Below, in pieces: positions 6,078 to 12,439 of a DNA stretch of 14,485 nt. The stretch is from Candidatus Woesebacteria bacterium (GTDB lineage Bacteria; Patescibacteriota; Microgenomatia; UBA8517; UBA10165): positions 1-14,485 of the forward strand of contig NZCP01000008.1 in the NCBI GenBank assembly GCA_002686465.1, given 5' to 3'. Made by a program: the position numbers and the translations under genes. Position 1 is the first letter of the stretch, and each line of letters starts with the position of its first letter. Under the pieces are notes generated by a model. It did not search any database, was not told the origin of the DNA, and was given only the letters and a program-made list of their open reading frames with translations.

Positions 6078-6991
6078 ACTATAGGACCAATCACAGAATT
6101 ACGGCTTAAATAATTATCCACGTTAAACTTTGCTCGTGGTCTTCCTTGGTTTAGTCGTACTCGTTCGTACTTATCCCATTCGCATAGGCTATGCTCAATA
6201 GTTCGCATATCTATAGATTTTTGAGTTTCTAATGGAAGTTTTGAAATGTCTGCTTTCATTTGAAGCAAAGAGTGCATTTTAGAGTTTGCTGCTTCTTGTT
6301 TCATGCCTTTTGTCAAAGGGTTTCCAAGCAAACGGTTCAAACCGCGCTTTGCTCCCGGACCAGCATTAGCCCAAGTATAACGATCATGGGCAGTTCTTAA
6401 AACAGAAGTGTAGTTTAAATCAGTTATTACTTCATAGGCCATGAAACCACCACCGCCCCATCCCTTATATGTTGATAAAGAGTTATGGGTTTCTTGTAAA
6501 GAATTAGTGGAAGCTGCTGTTTCAGCAAGCAAAACCTTTGCCTCGTCAATAGGCTTTAGAAAACACTCTACTACTACTTCTGATTTGGGAGCCTTAATTC
6601 CTTGGTTTGTAATTATGTACGCTCCGGTAAAAGTTTTTTGTCCGTTAGCAAGTCTTTCTTCTATTAGGTCTTTAGTAAATGACGGATCCCAACCTCGCAT
6701 CCCAAAGTTTACCCATCCATGGGCATTTGCAAATTCACTGGTCCCCACCATACGGAACAGGCAACAGTTGAAAAATATTTCCCAGCTTGGCCGTTCATCA
6801 TTAGGAGAAGTCCAATTTTCCCGCATCCACACTGTAACCCTATCATTTTCTCGGAAAGGGTTAGTGAATTTATATTCTTGTAAGATCGGATCAGTAGTCC
6901 AAGGAGGCGGTTCTCCCGCCACCCTGCGTTTGTAGATGCTATGCCGTTCGTCGATCCAACCGAAGAAACTTTCTACAGCTTCGGGGTCCAT
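6074..6991 (-). CDS. 5-hydroxymethyl-dU DNA kinase helical-domain protein (HMUDK_hel / aGPT-Pplase2-like), no P-loop visible (305 aa)
   Basis: Matches, from memory, the helical module of 5-hmdU DNA kinases, formerly called alpha-glutamyl/putrescinyl thymine pyrophosphorylase 2. The N-terminal block is ERHSIYKRR (15-23), PPPWTTDPILQEYKFTN (28-44), FREND (46-50). A central GWGGGGFMAYEV (177-188) is followed by TWANAGPGAKRGLNRLLG (206-223), and MRTIEHSLCEWDKYERVR (262-279) lies near the C-terminus. In the characterised phage pathway, HMUDK phosphorylates 5-hydroxymethyluracil already in DNA, giving a leaving group for further derivatisation. Here I find no GxxxxGK[ST] Walker A anywhere, so the kinase half is absent, encoded elsewhere or replaced by another chemistry. 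It follows the 99-aa gene by 4 bp with a GAAGGA ribosome site and overlaps the FkbM gene. The family call is good; the reaction is uncertain. Confidence 0.85.
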   Translation of the reverse strand: MDPEAVESFFGWIDERHSIYKRRVAGEPPPWTTDPILQEYKFTNPFRENDRVTVWMRENWTSPNDERPSWEIFFNCCLFRMVGTSEFANAHGWVNFGMRGWDPSFTKDLIEERLANGQKTFTGAYIITNQGIKAPKSEVVVECFLKPIDEAKVLLAETAASTNSLQETHNSLSTYKGWGGGGFMAYEVITDLNYTSVLRTAHDRYTWANAGPGAKRGLNRLLGNPLTKGMKQEAANSKMHSLLQMKADISKLPLETQKSIDMRTIEHSLCEWDKYERVRLNQGRPRAKFNVDNYLSRNSVIGPIV

Positions 6992-6995
6992 AACT

Positions 6996-7295
6996 TTATC
7001 CTTCTAATGATGACTCTAGCCTGATTGCACCAACTTTTTCTGCCAAACGGATATCAACGCCACCACCGATAGGGCGAGCAAGATTCTTTAATTCCCGCAA
7101 AGCTGACCCTACAGTGAAACACGACATCACAACTAACATTTTGCGGTACCGGTCAGTCCCTTCCCGAATAGGTGGGGTCTCTAAAAGAGAAACAATACGC
7201 AGTTGCGGATGAAGGCGCTTTCTCTTTGCCGGTTGTTTTGTGGGAAGTGTTAATTCCTCCACCACAGAAAGCGAGGGTACCTGTAAGATTGTCAT
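6996..7295 (-). CDS. Unknown 99-aa protein leading the base-modification operon
   Basis: I do not recognise a firm family. A basic stretch (TKQPAKRKRLHPQ, 19-31) precedes a compact region: TPPIREGTDRYRKMLVVM (40-57), a predicted helix TVGSALREL (61-69), then VDIRLAEKVGAIRLE (80-94). The order (R)EGT - aromatic/hydrophobic helix - TVxxAL helix - basic/acidic strand - short strand loosely resembles small winged-helix-like domains of the form NPxREGT...TVxEAL that occur beside phage and plasmid proteins, so DNA binding is plausible. It is the first gene after the promoter at 7344-7371 and sits 4 bp before the HMUDK-like gene, with an AAGG ribosome site 7 nt before the ATG. A regulatory or target-recognition role in the modification operon is inference. 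Confidence 0.72.
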   Translation of the reverse strand: MTILQVPSLSVVEELTLPTKQPAKRKRLHPQLRIVSLLETPPIREGTDRYRKMLVVMSCFTVGSALRELKNLARPIGGGVDIRLAEKVGAIRLESSLEG

Positions 7296-7343
7296 GGCTG
7301 TACCTTTTTTGATTCCAATTCTACGGAAGGGTTACAAAGGGCT

Positions 7344-7371
7344 ATTTTACTATGAGGGGCCTCGTAGACAA
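7344..7371 (-). promoter_or_regulatory. Sigma70-like promoter for the modification operon
   Basis: Minus strand: -35 TTGTCT (7366-7371), 16-bp spacer, -10 TAAAAT (7344-7349). It lies just downstream of the intrinsic terminator of the preceding operon and about 50 bp before the ATG of the 99-aa gene. Hexamers match consensus at 4/6 and 5/6. The spacer contains the inverted repeat listed separately, suggesting the promoter is controlled. Confidence 0.55.
7350..7367. promoter_or_regulatory. 18-bp imperfect palindrome in promoter spacer, candidate operator
   Basis: CTATGAGG / CCTCGTAG flank two central bases; one pair of the 8-bp half-sites is mismatched. It fills the spacer between the predicted -35 and -10, the usual place for a steric repressor site. 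It could instead be a chance GC-rich palindrome. No obvious partner regulator is adjacent except perhaps the 99-aa or the ribbon-helix-helix-like protein. Confidence 0.4.
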
Positions 7372-7385
7372 CTTGTATTTTATCT

Positions 7386-7425
7386 AAAAAAACCCCTCTG
7401 GGCGATGGAGCAAAACCCAGAGGGG
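7386..7425 (-). terminator. Rho-independent terminator after the DUF932 gene
   Basis: A perfect 10-bp GC-rich stem (7393-7402 CCCCTCTGGG with 7416-7425 CCCAGAGGGG) has a 13-nt loop. On the minus strand it is followed at once by seven T (7386-7392). It lies 65 bp past the DUF932 stop and closes the upstream operon before the modification operon promoter. This is the strongest terminator in the window. Confidence 0.92.
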
Positions 7426-7489
7426 CCGCAACACGGAAAGGAGTAAAAAAAACCGTGCTGCTATCACTCACACAGATTGGCCAGGATAG

Positions 7490-8518
7490 TTAGGCTGCGC
7501 GAGCATATTCAAGAGCCTTGTCTAAGGCTTTCCGCTTGGTTACTGCTCCTGAACCAAACCATGCAGAATGTAGAGCATTGCCTCGGTTCATGGAACGTTT
7601 TTGGTGGTCTTGCACATAAGTCACACCATTTAATGCACCCCACCATGTTCCCTTGGCAGACGCAAGCGTTGCTCCAGGACTGGTTTCAATCGCCTCTAAC
7701 ACATTAGAAGCGGTGCGTTTTAACTCATCTCGAAGAGGGGGTAGGCTACTAAACTTTGTAGTTTTCCCACGTTCTACCAGAAGTTTGGGTTGGAACAATT
7801 CCGCTACAAAATTCTCAACATCAGAATTAGTAGTTCTTTTCGTGCTAAGAAACTCAGCTTGTTCCTGGAACTGTTGCATTTGTGCGTTGCTCAGACCCAA
7901 TGCTTCTTCCGCAGCTTGCATAATTTCTTCATCAAACATTCGAAGGTGCAATACACGGAACCGTTGTCCTTCTGCCCCTAACGCCATGCCAAGAGTATTG
8001 GCGCAAACTACTCGTATCGCCGTTAGCATAACCGTTAGAGCCTTACCCACCTGATGGCTATTGTTCAGCAACATATAGCCCTTAACTTCATCTCCTCCGG
8101 GGAGCTTAAAGTCATGAGCCAATTTTGCCAGCCCCCAGATATCCTTCCCTTCTTTTAGGCTACCGGCTGTTTCCATATTCATTTTGCCAGCCCCCGTGAA
8201 CTTTTTGAAAAACTGCATTACTTCACGGTTTTGGAAAGGTATGTAACTTTTCCCAGCAGGAGAAAGCACTGAATTATCGGTATCCCTAACCAAGAAATAT
8301 TGGTTTGGGACATGCAAAAATTTAGAGCTTGTAGTTGGGTCAAACAAATTGGTCACAGTTGGGTTTTCAGTGGTATAGGCGGGACGTTTGCTCACATTCC
8401 AATCTAACCCCGCTGCCATTACCATTTCATCCGGAGTCATTATCGATGAAACAGCTTGTCCTAAACCATGCCACGGAACTTCTCCCGCATATGCCATAGT
8501 TTCTACTTGATGTGCCAT
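7490..8518 (-). CDS. DUF932 / phage-plasmid-like TIGR03299 protein (342 aa)
   Basis: Matches the DUF932 family, widespread in phages and plasmids. Typical features are the N-terminal VPWHGLGQ (14-21), a beta-rich middle with NQYFLVRDTD, the VMLTAIRVVCANTL segment with its near-invariant R-VVC-NT core, and a C-terminal GTWWGALNGVTYVQDHQ followed by a basic tail. Family members are often expressed near replication or recombination genes, but I know of no agreed biochemical function. Ribosome site AAAGGAAGAG precedes the ATG. The gene is last in its operon, 23 bp after the 96-aa gene, and ends before the strong terminator. Its length is normal for the family. Family assignment is confident; function is unknown. 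Confidence 0.9.
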   Translation of the reverse strand: MAHQVETMAYAGEVPWHGLGQAVSSIMTPDEMVMAAGLDWNVSKRPAYTTENPTVTNLFDPTTSSKFLHVPNQYFLVRDTDNSVLSPAGKSYIPFQNREVMQFFKKFTGAGKMNMETAGSLKEGKDIWGLAKLAHDFKLPGGDEVKGYMLLNNSHQVGKALTVMLTAIRVVCANTLGMALGAEGQRFRVLHLRMFDEEIMQAAEEALGLSNAQMQQFQEQAEFLSTKRTTNSDVENFVAELFQPKLLVERGKTTKFSSLPPLRDELKRTASNVLEAIETSPGATLASAKGTWWGALNGVTYVQDHQKRSMNRGNALHSAWFGSGAVTKRKALDKALEYARAA

Positions 8519-8541
8519 TTTCTCTTCCTTTCTGTAAGAGG

Positions 8542-8832
8542 TTAATTTGGCAGTACAGTGTCCGTAGGCAGATCTTCATACGTACCGTATGGTATGTCTA
8601 GCCAACCGACCTCATGTTCTTGCGGCCCTAACATAATTTTGACACGCATTTCTTCGTCATTATGGGAAAAGGCCATTGTAACAGGATATTTATAGCCCTC
8701 CACCAAATTCTCTTTCAACAGATCCGTATCCAGTTGCCTATTACGGTCTGTTTCAGTGGCAATTAACGCTGCCTCTATAAGAGCTTCTTTTGTGAAGTAT
8801 CTTACCTCGAAGGCTTTTCCTGGCTCAGACAT
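8542..8832 (-). CDS. Conserved-type phage hypothetical protein (96 aa)
   Basis: No family recognised. I chose the ATG at 8832 (MSEPGKAFEV) over an in-frame GTG at 8853, because a G7 tract lies about 7 nt before the ATG and the GTG lacks a ribosome site and would deepen the overlap. The protein has a mixed alpha/beta look: a helical segment TKEALIEAALIATE, a basic-acidic middle, then strands VTMAFSH and MRVKIMLGP ending in GWLDIPYGTYEDLP. It overlaps the upstream gene by 8 bp and precedes DUF932 by 23 bp, so it belongs to the same transcript. It is acidic overall, with no membrane segment. Function unknown. Confidence 0.75.
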   Translation of the reverse strand: MSEPGKAFEVRYFTKEALIEAALIATETDRNRQLDTDLLKENLVEGYKYPVTMAFSHNDEEMRVKIMLGPQEHEVGWLDIPYGTYEDLPTDTVLPN

Positions 8833-9136
8833 GAGACAGCCCCCCCGTTGCACTACGTTGCCACTTTAACATTTTTTCTTCACTACCCCAACAACTGGAC
8901 GGTGTGTGGTTGTAGAAAAACTTAACAATATCAGGCAATGCCTCCAAACTATTTTTATCAGCATGACTAACAGCGTCAAACAAGTTATTTGTTATAACGG
9001 CTGTAAGGAAATGTCCGGGAGGTATGCCCTTATCTAAATAGCGCAAAATCCCTTCTTGTAAGGTAGCTGGAAGATGCCCAGAATGGCTTGCCCATTCTCT
9101 TACCCCTCCGTATTCTAACTCTATAATATCACCCAT
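8825..9136 (-). CDS. Conserved phage hypothetical protein, 'GIPPGxFLTAV' family (103 aa)
   Basis: Resembles a small protein family common in phages and prophages, with the pattern RYLDKGIPPGHFLTAVITNNL (two residues shorter would be the core: GIPPGHFLTAV), a helix rich in Asp/Ala (DAVSHAD), then LPDIVKFFYNHTPSSCWGS. I have seen this motif set repeatedly annotated as hypothetical; no function is established. The start at 9136 (MGDIIE) is preferred over an ATG four codons upstream because GGAGGT sits 5 nt before it and overlaps the earlier ATG. A 68-80 bp non-coding stretch upstream separates it from the helicase and carries the shared motif at 9165-9175. It overlaps the next gene by 8 bp. Confidence 0.8.
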   Translation of the reverse strand: MGDIIELEYGGVREWASHSGHLPATLQEGILRYLDKGIPPGHFLTAVITNNLFDAVSHADKNSLEALPDIVKFFYNHTPSSCWGSEEKMLKWQRSATGGLSHV

Positions 9137-9164
9137 TATTACCTCCATCGGTGAATATTGTACT

Positions 9165-9175
9165 GCTATTAGTAT
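9165..9175 (-). repeat. Shared upstream motif, copy 2 (GCTATTAGTAT on + strand)
   Basis: Matches copy 1 at 4502-4512 in 10 of 11 bases and sits in the gap between the helicase stop and the 103-aa gene, 29 bp before its ATG. On the minus strand it reads ATACTAATAGC and is followed by TACAAT, a possible -10. No strong -35 is seen at standard spacing. Confidence 0.3.
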
Positions 9176-9216
9176 GCCAACAATGGTTAGTGAAGACTTG
9201 CACTAAATTATCTATT

Positions 9217-10737
9217 TTATCCTTGAGGAAGAGTAAATCCAGCCGAATACATAGGATGAACTAAATGTAACTCTTGTTTAGCTCGTGTGAGGCCCACATA
9301 AAAAACCCGTATTTCGTCTTCTTTATCTTCTTCAGAAAACCGCCATTGGCTATTAGATTTTCCGCTTGTATCTGTCAGTAAAACCACTTTTTCTGCCTGT
9401 GCGCCTTTGGCCCTATGTATGGTAGAAATAGTGATACGAGGGTTAGTTGTAAGACTTTCTCCTTTTCGTATGCAAGCACTCAAGTATCGTTTATCCCTAT
9501 CTGATATTTTTCCCAGTGCAGTATCCCAAGAAGCCGTGGTCAAAAGGCCATGATCTTGTTGTAAATCTTGAATGCTATAAAATCCTTCTTCGTTTATACC
9601 AGACAAACTTTTATACCCATAAGTCACCTGTTTATGGAGGAGCATTTGGCTATAGATCTTTTTGACGTCTTCTACGGGTAGCTTTTTCCCACTTCGTAAT
9701 TTTTCCCACAAAATTACGGCTTGTAAGACTTTACTATCTGTAGAGCGGCTTGCATCATAACGGTATAGGTGTCCTCGCTGCCTAACTTCTTCTTCCAACT
9801 GGTTAGCTCCACGAGTTGTTCGTGATAACAGGAGCCATTTTCCATCTTCCAAGTTGATTTGTTCACTGTGTCTGTGCCATAGAACCTCCCCTTCAATATC
9901 TTTAGGTCTGAACTCTTTTTCATGGCGGTGCAACACACGATGAATAAGTCTTTGGCTGAGCCGATGGTGCTTTGCTGGGATGCGATAACTTTGATTTAAA
10001 ACGGTTATTTCCCCCGTTAAGCCTAAGAATTTATCTATATCTGCTCCAGCCCATCTATAAATAGCTTGGTCATCATCTCCAGCCACAAATGTATGCTGCG
10101 CTTTTTCAGCGAGTAGTTCTACCATTTTCCATTGGACAGAAGATAAATCTTGGGCCTCATCTATAATAAGCACTTCTAAACGAGGGGCTAATTCTCTTCT
10201 AATAAATTGGATTAACATATCTGTGTAATCCAACAAGTGTAATGTTTCTTTATAATGATTCAATCCTCGTTGAACATATTCCACCATACGCCAGTCTGCT
10301 TTGTACCGAACCCGACTAGAATTATAGATCTCTCGCAAAGGGGACTGAGTAATACGAGCCATATTTATAAGTTCTAGAAACTTGTCTCCGTACCCAATAT
10401 CTTTGAATGGGCCATAGTCAGATTCCCTTGCAAAGAAACTCCCTATCTTTAACCATTCACTCACTTCATCGTAGTGCTTGCGCGTCATAATTTGACTACG
10501 GCTAATTCCAAGTTGGCTATAAGCTAGTGAGTGGAGAGTTCGGAAGTAAGGTAAATCATCAGAAGCAAGATTAAACCTTGCCATTGCTCGTTCTTTAGCT
10601 TCTATATTGGCCCTTCGTGTGAAGGCAAAATACCCAATTCTATCGGGGGGTACCCCTTTTTCTAAAAATGATTCAACTGTGCGGATACTTGTTTCAGTTT
10701 TCCCTGTTCCAGGAGGCCCCAACAGGATATTAAGCAC
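9217..10737 (-). CDS. UvrD/Rep-like superfamily 1 DNA helicase (506 aa)
   Basis: ATP-dependent DNA translocase/helicase of SF1A. Walker A GPPGTGKT (7-14) is at the extreme N-terminus. Motif Ia is YFAFTRRAN (36-44), Ic FRTLHSLAY (65-73), motif II LIIDEAQD (190-197), motif III FVAGDDDQAIYRWAG (217-231), motif IV LNQSYRIP (247-254), motif V ISTIHRAKG (437-445) and motif VI VFYVGLTRAKQELHL (478-492). All are intact, and the protein is compact compared with about 700-aa UvrD. It starts with GTG that shares its first base with the primase stop (TAGTG), so the two are translationally coupled; an AGGA element lies upstream. It may unwind the fork for the primase and polymerase or act in recombination-dependent replication. 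No DnaB- or T7 gp4-type helicase is in the window. Confidence 0.95.
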   Translation of the reverse strand: MLNILLGPPGTGKTETSIRTVESFLEKGVPPDRIGYFAFTRRANIEAKERAMARFNLASDDLPYFRTLHSLAYSQLGISRSQIMTRKHYDEVSEWLKIGSFFARESDYGPFKDIGYGDKFLELINMARITQSPLREIYNSSRVRYKADWRMVEYVQRGLNHYKETLHLLDYTDMLIQFIRRELAPRLEVLIIDEAQDLSSVQWKMVELLAEKAQHTFVAGDDDQAIYRWAGADIDKFLGLTGEITVLNQSYRIPAKHHRLSQRLIHRVLHRHEKEFRPKDIEGEVLWHRHSEQINLEDGKWLLLSRTTRGANQLEEEVRQRGHLYRYDASRSTDSKVLQAVILWEKLRSGKKLPVEDVKKIYSQMLLHKQVTYGYKSLSGINEEGFYSIQDLQQDHGLLTTASWDTALGKISDRDKRYLSACIRKGESLTTNPRITISTIHRAKGAQAEKVVLLTDTSGKSNSQWRFSEEDKEDEIRVFYVGLTRAKQELHLVHPMYSAGFTLPQG

Positions 10738-12284
10738 TACAGCACATCCTTTTCCACACTGAGCGGTGGAAGGTCAAAAGGAATTTCTTCATTTTCCTCG
10801 CCAAAGAATGCTTGTGGCAAACTCCAAACATGGACCCCTTTTCCTTTTATACGCCAAAATGTTTTTTCTGCCTCTAGATCTCGCAACTTTAAAGTCACTT
10901 TATTGGAAGTGTAATGGGTAAAATCATTAACGGTGAGATGCTTTCTTAAATCTTTAACTTGAAAATACACACGATTATCCCACCACACGGAAATACCTTG
11001 TAGGATATCTTCTTTTTCACTACCCTTTGCTCTTTCTGTGCAAAAGCTGTTCAATAGATCTTCAAACTCCCCCGCCAAAGTAGCATCTGGTGGAACTTCT
11101 ACAATAGTAAGATTATCTAACAATGTCTGAATACGAGTTTGCCATGCTCGCTGGTTCACAGTAATGGGGAACTTATTAATTTGAGATACACAATCCTTTT
11201 GGAACTGAGATTGGCTTATTAAGCCCTGCGTAGAAAGTTCTACACGTTGTTCGTCTACATTTAATATCCAAATGGGAGGATCTCCATCAATTTTAGTTAA
11301 GCTGCTTAAATCATTAGAAATTCCGGCAGGGCCAACTCCAAATTTTCTAGTTTTGCATACTTCTTTATTACAGAAGGGTTTGATGGGTTGGTCTTCGCAC
11401 TTATAGAAATATTCCTTCTTGTTTAACTGTTTTATAACGGTACCAACCTCTGTATGACTTAATGGGGGGTATAAGTGCTTGACGTTATATCCTTGCACCA
11501 AACTTTCCCAATTATCAGGGTTAGATAACCGTGCGTAGACCCCTAAATTAAATAGAGCATTATTTCTGCTGCCCTCAGAAAAGCCTTGTCTGCAAAGATG
11601 CTGTAGACAAGGTGGCCCTTCTTCTAAAATGCTTTCCTTGGTGCCAAAGTTTACGTCCAGCTTGGAAAAATCTTTTACGGTGAGCCTATTTTTTCTAATG
11701 CAGTCAAGAAACTGCTCAGAAGAAAGGGTTTCCCCCGTATGATTAAAGGCATATCGGACTGTTCTGTCCCCACTTTGGTAGGGCATGTTCAAAAAGTTAC
11801 CCGTATCCCCCCTATCTACTAAAATGGTTGCTTGCTTTGGGAAAATTTCACTATCAGAATATCCAAGGGCAGCGGCAAGATCGGTCATCTTACGTTGCAT
11901 TTCTATCGCGGGTACAGCTTCTTCCATAAACAGCCAAATATGTGCTCCCCCTGACTTGCTTCTTCCTACAATTGCTGGGACTTTATTTCTCGCTAATTTT
12001 TCCACAAGTTCTTGGTGGTCAACCGTGTAGCTATCAACATCTATAGCCCCCCATTTACAAGTGTTATCACTACGAATGGGGATAATACCAAGGCCAATTC
12101 CTCCGCGAAGATGCTCTACCCAATGTTCTTCCGTGGGTGCTTCACGCAAAACCTTTGCTTGCCCGTGCTTTTTACCATCTGCTCGTTCGCCCCCCTTTAC
12201 TTCATAGGTGCCATGAGCAATATCACTTCCTTCAAAGAGCCTGAAGAATTCTTCTGCGAGTTCTTGATCTTTAGTTTGTTGCAT
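10737..12284 (-). CDS. Archaeo-eukaryotic-type primase (AEP) / primase-polymerase, TOTE-like (515 aa)
   Basis: Makes primers for DNA synthesis with an AEP fold rather than DnaG Toprim. Catalytic DxD is WGAIDVD (D82, D84). The nucleotide-binding motif is RSKSGGAHIWLF (S111, H115). This is followed by SEIFPKQ (145-151) with a likely third acidic ligand and TGNFLNMPY (161-169), a pattern I associate with the TOTE-type AEP primases of phages and conflict systems. The middle has PPCLQHLC and SEGSRNNALFNLGVYAR (236-252), and a further cysteine set C296, C305, C310 (FCNKEVCKTRKFG). With C226 these could form a PriL-C-terminal-like four-cysteine metal or Fe-S site. The C-terminal 180 residues are unassigned. 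A strong AAAGGGGG ribosome site precedes the ATG. The helicase follows with a one-base overlap. The AEP call is firm; the cysteine cluster is inference. Confidence 0.92.
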   Translation of the reverse strand: MQQTKDQELAEEFFRLFEGSDIAHGTYEVKGGERADGKKHGQAKVLREAPTEEHWVEHLRGGIGLGIIPIRSDNTCKWGAIDVDSYTVDHQELVEKLARNKVPAIVGRSKSGGAHIWLFMEEAVPAIEMQRKMTDLAAALGYSDSEIFPKQATILVDRGDTGNFLNMPYQSGDRTVRYAFNHTGETLSSEQFLDCIRKNRLTVKDFSKLDVNFGTKESILEEGPPCLQHLCRQGFSEGSRNNALFNLGVYARLSNPDNWESLVQGYNVKHLYPPLSHTEVGTVIKQLNKKEYFYKCEDQPIKPFCNKEVCKTRKFGVGPAGISNDLSSLTKIDGDPPIWILNVDEQRVELSTQGLISQSQFQKDCVSQINKFPITVNQRAWQTRIQTLLDNLTIVEVPPDATLAGEFEDLLNSFCTERAKGSEKEDILQGISVWWDNRVYFQVKDLRKHLTVNDFTHYTSNKVTLKLRDLEAEKTFWRIKGKGVHVWSLPQAFFGEENEEIPFDLPPLSVEKDVL

Positions 12285-12310
12285 TATCTAACCCCCTTTA
12301 AAAATAGGAT

Positions 12311-12353
12311 GGAACAAGGCAGGAGGAGGAGGTAATTCAACCCACCCTGCTCC
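12311..12353 (-). other. Purine/pyrimidine-asymmetric hairpin before the primase gene, possible weak terminator
   Basis: On the minus strand GGAGCAGG (12346-12353) can pair with CTTGTTCC (12311-12318) including G-U pairs, and the loop contains CCTCCTCCTCCT, complementary to Shine-Dalgarno-like AGGAGG. About 6 nt after the stem comes TATTTTT (12300-12306). This may be a weak terminator or a leader structure that influences the primase ribosome site 10-20 nt downstream. Confidence 0.35.
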
Positions 12354-12377
12354 ACCCCTACACTACACCAACTCAGA

Positions 12378-12416
12378 AAGTGACAGGCACCACTACAAGG
12401 AAAGTAGGTGTCACTT
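12378..12416 (-). other. Interrupted inverted repeat in the 12285-12439 intergenic gap
   Basis: AAGTGA/TCACTT (12378-12383 and 12411-12416) with inner CACC/GGTG and CTAC/GTAG elements can form a bulged hairpin around AAGGAA. It lies 24 bp after the ssDNA-binding-like gene stop. No U tract follows, so I call it a structured leader or operator-like region rather than a terminator. This 155-bp gap otherwise holds no ORF that I trust. Confidence 0.35.
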
Positions 12417-12439
12417 ACCTCAACTCGAGCAGCGTAGTG

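Noticed and set aside
6441..6935. 164-codon plus-strand reading frame inside the HMUDK-like gene
   Set aside because: It is the mirror frame of a gene with many conserved motifs; its translation is low in domain-like features and has no ribosome site.
7240..7446. Plus-strand reading frame spanning the terminator and promoter region
   Set aside because: It runs through the intrinsic terminator stem and the start of the 99-aa gene, and has no plausible product; the non-coding features explain the region.
9714..9938. 74-codon minus-strand frame nested in the helicase gene
   Set aside because: It is an alternate frame fully inside an intact SF1 helicase, with no ribosome site and no recognisable product.
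10737..12284. Possibility that primase plus helicase form a TOTE conflict (defence) system
   Set aside because: TOTE systems join the AEP-type primase to other nuclease and helicase modules; here the genes are separate and sit in a replication module with a polymerase and a candidate ssDNA-binding protein, so a replication role is simpler.
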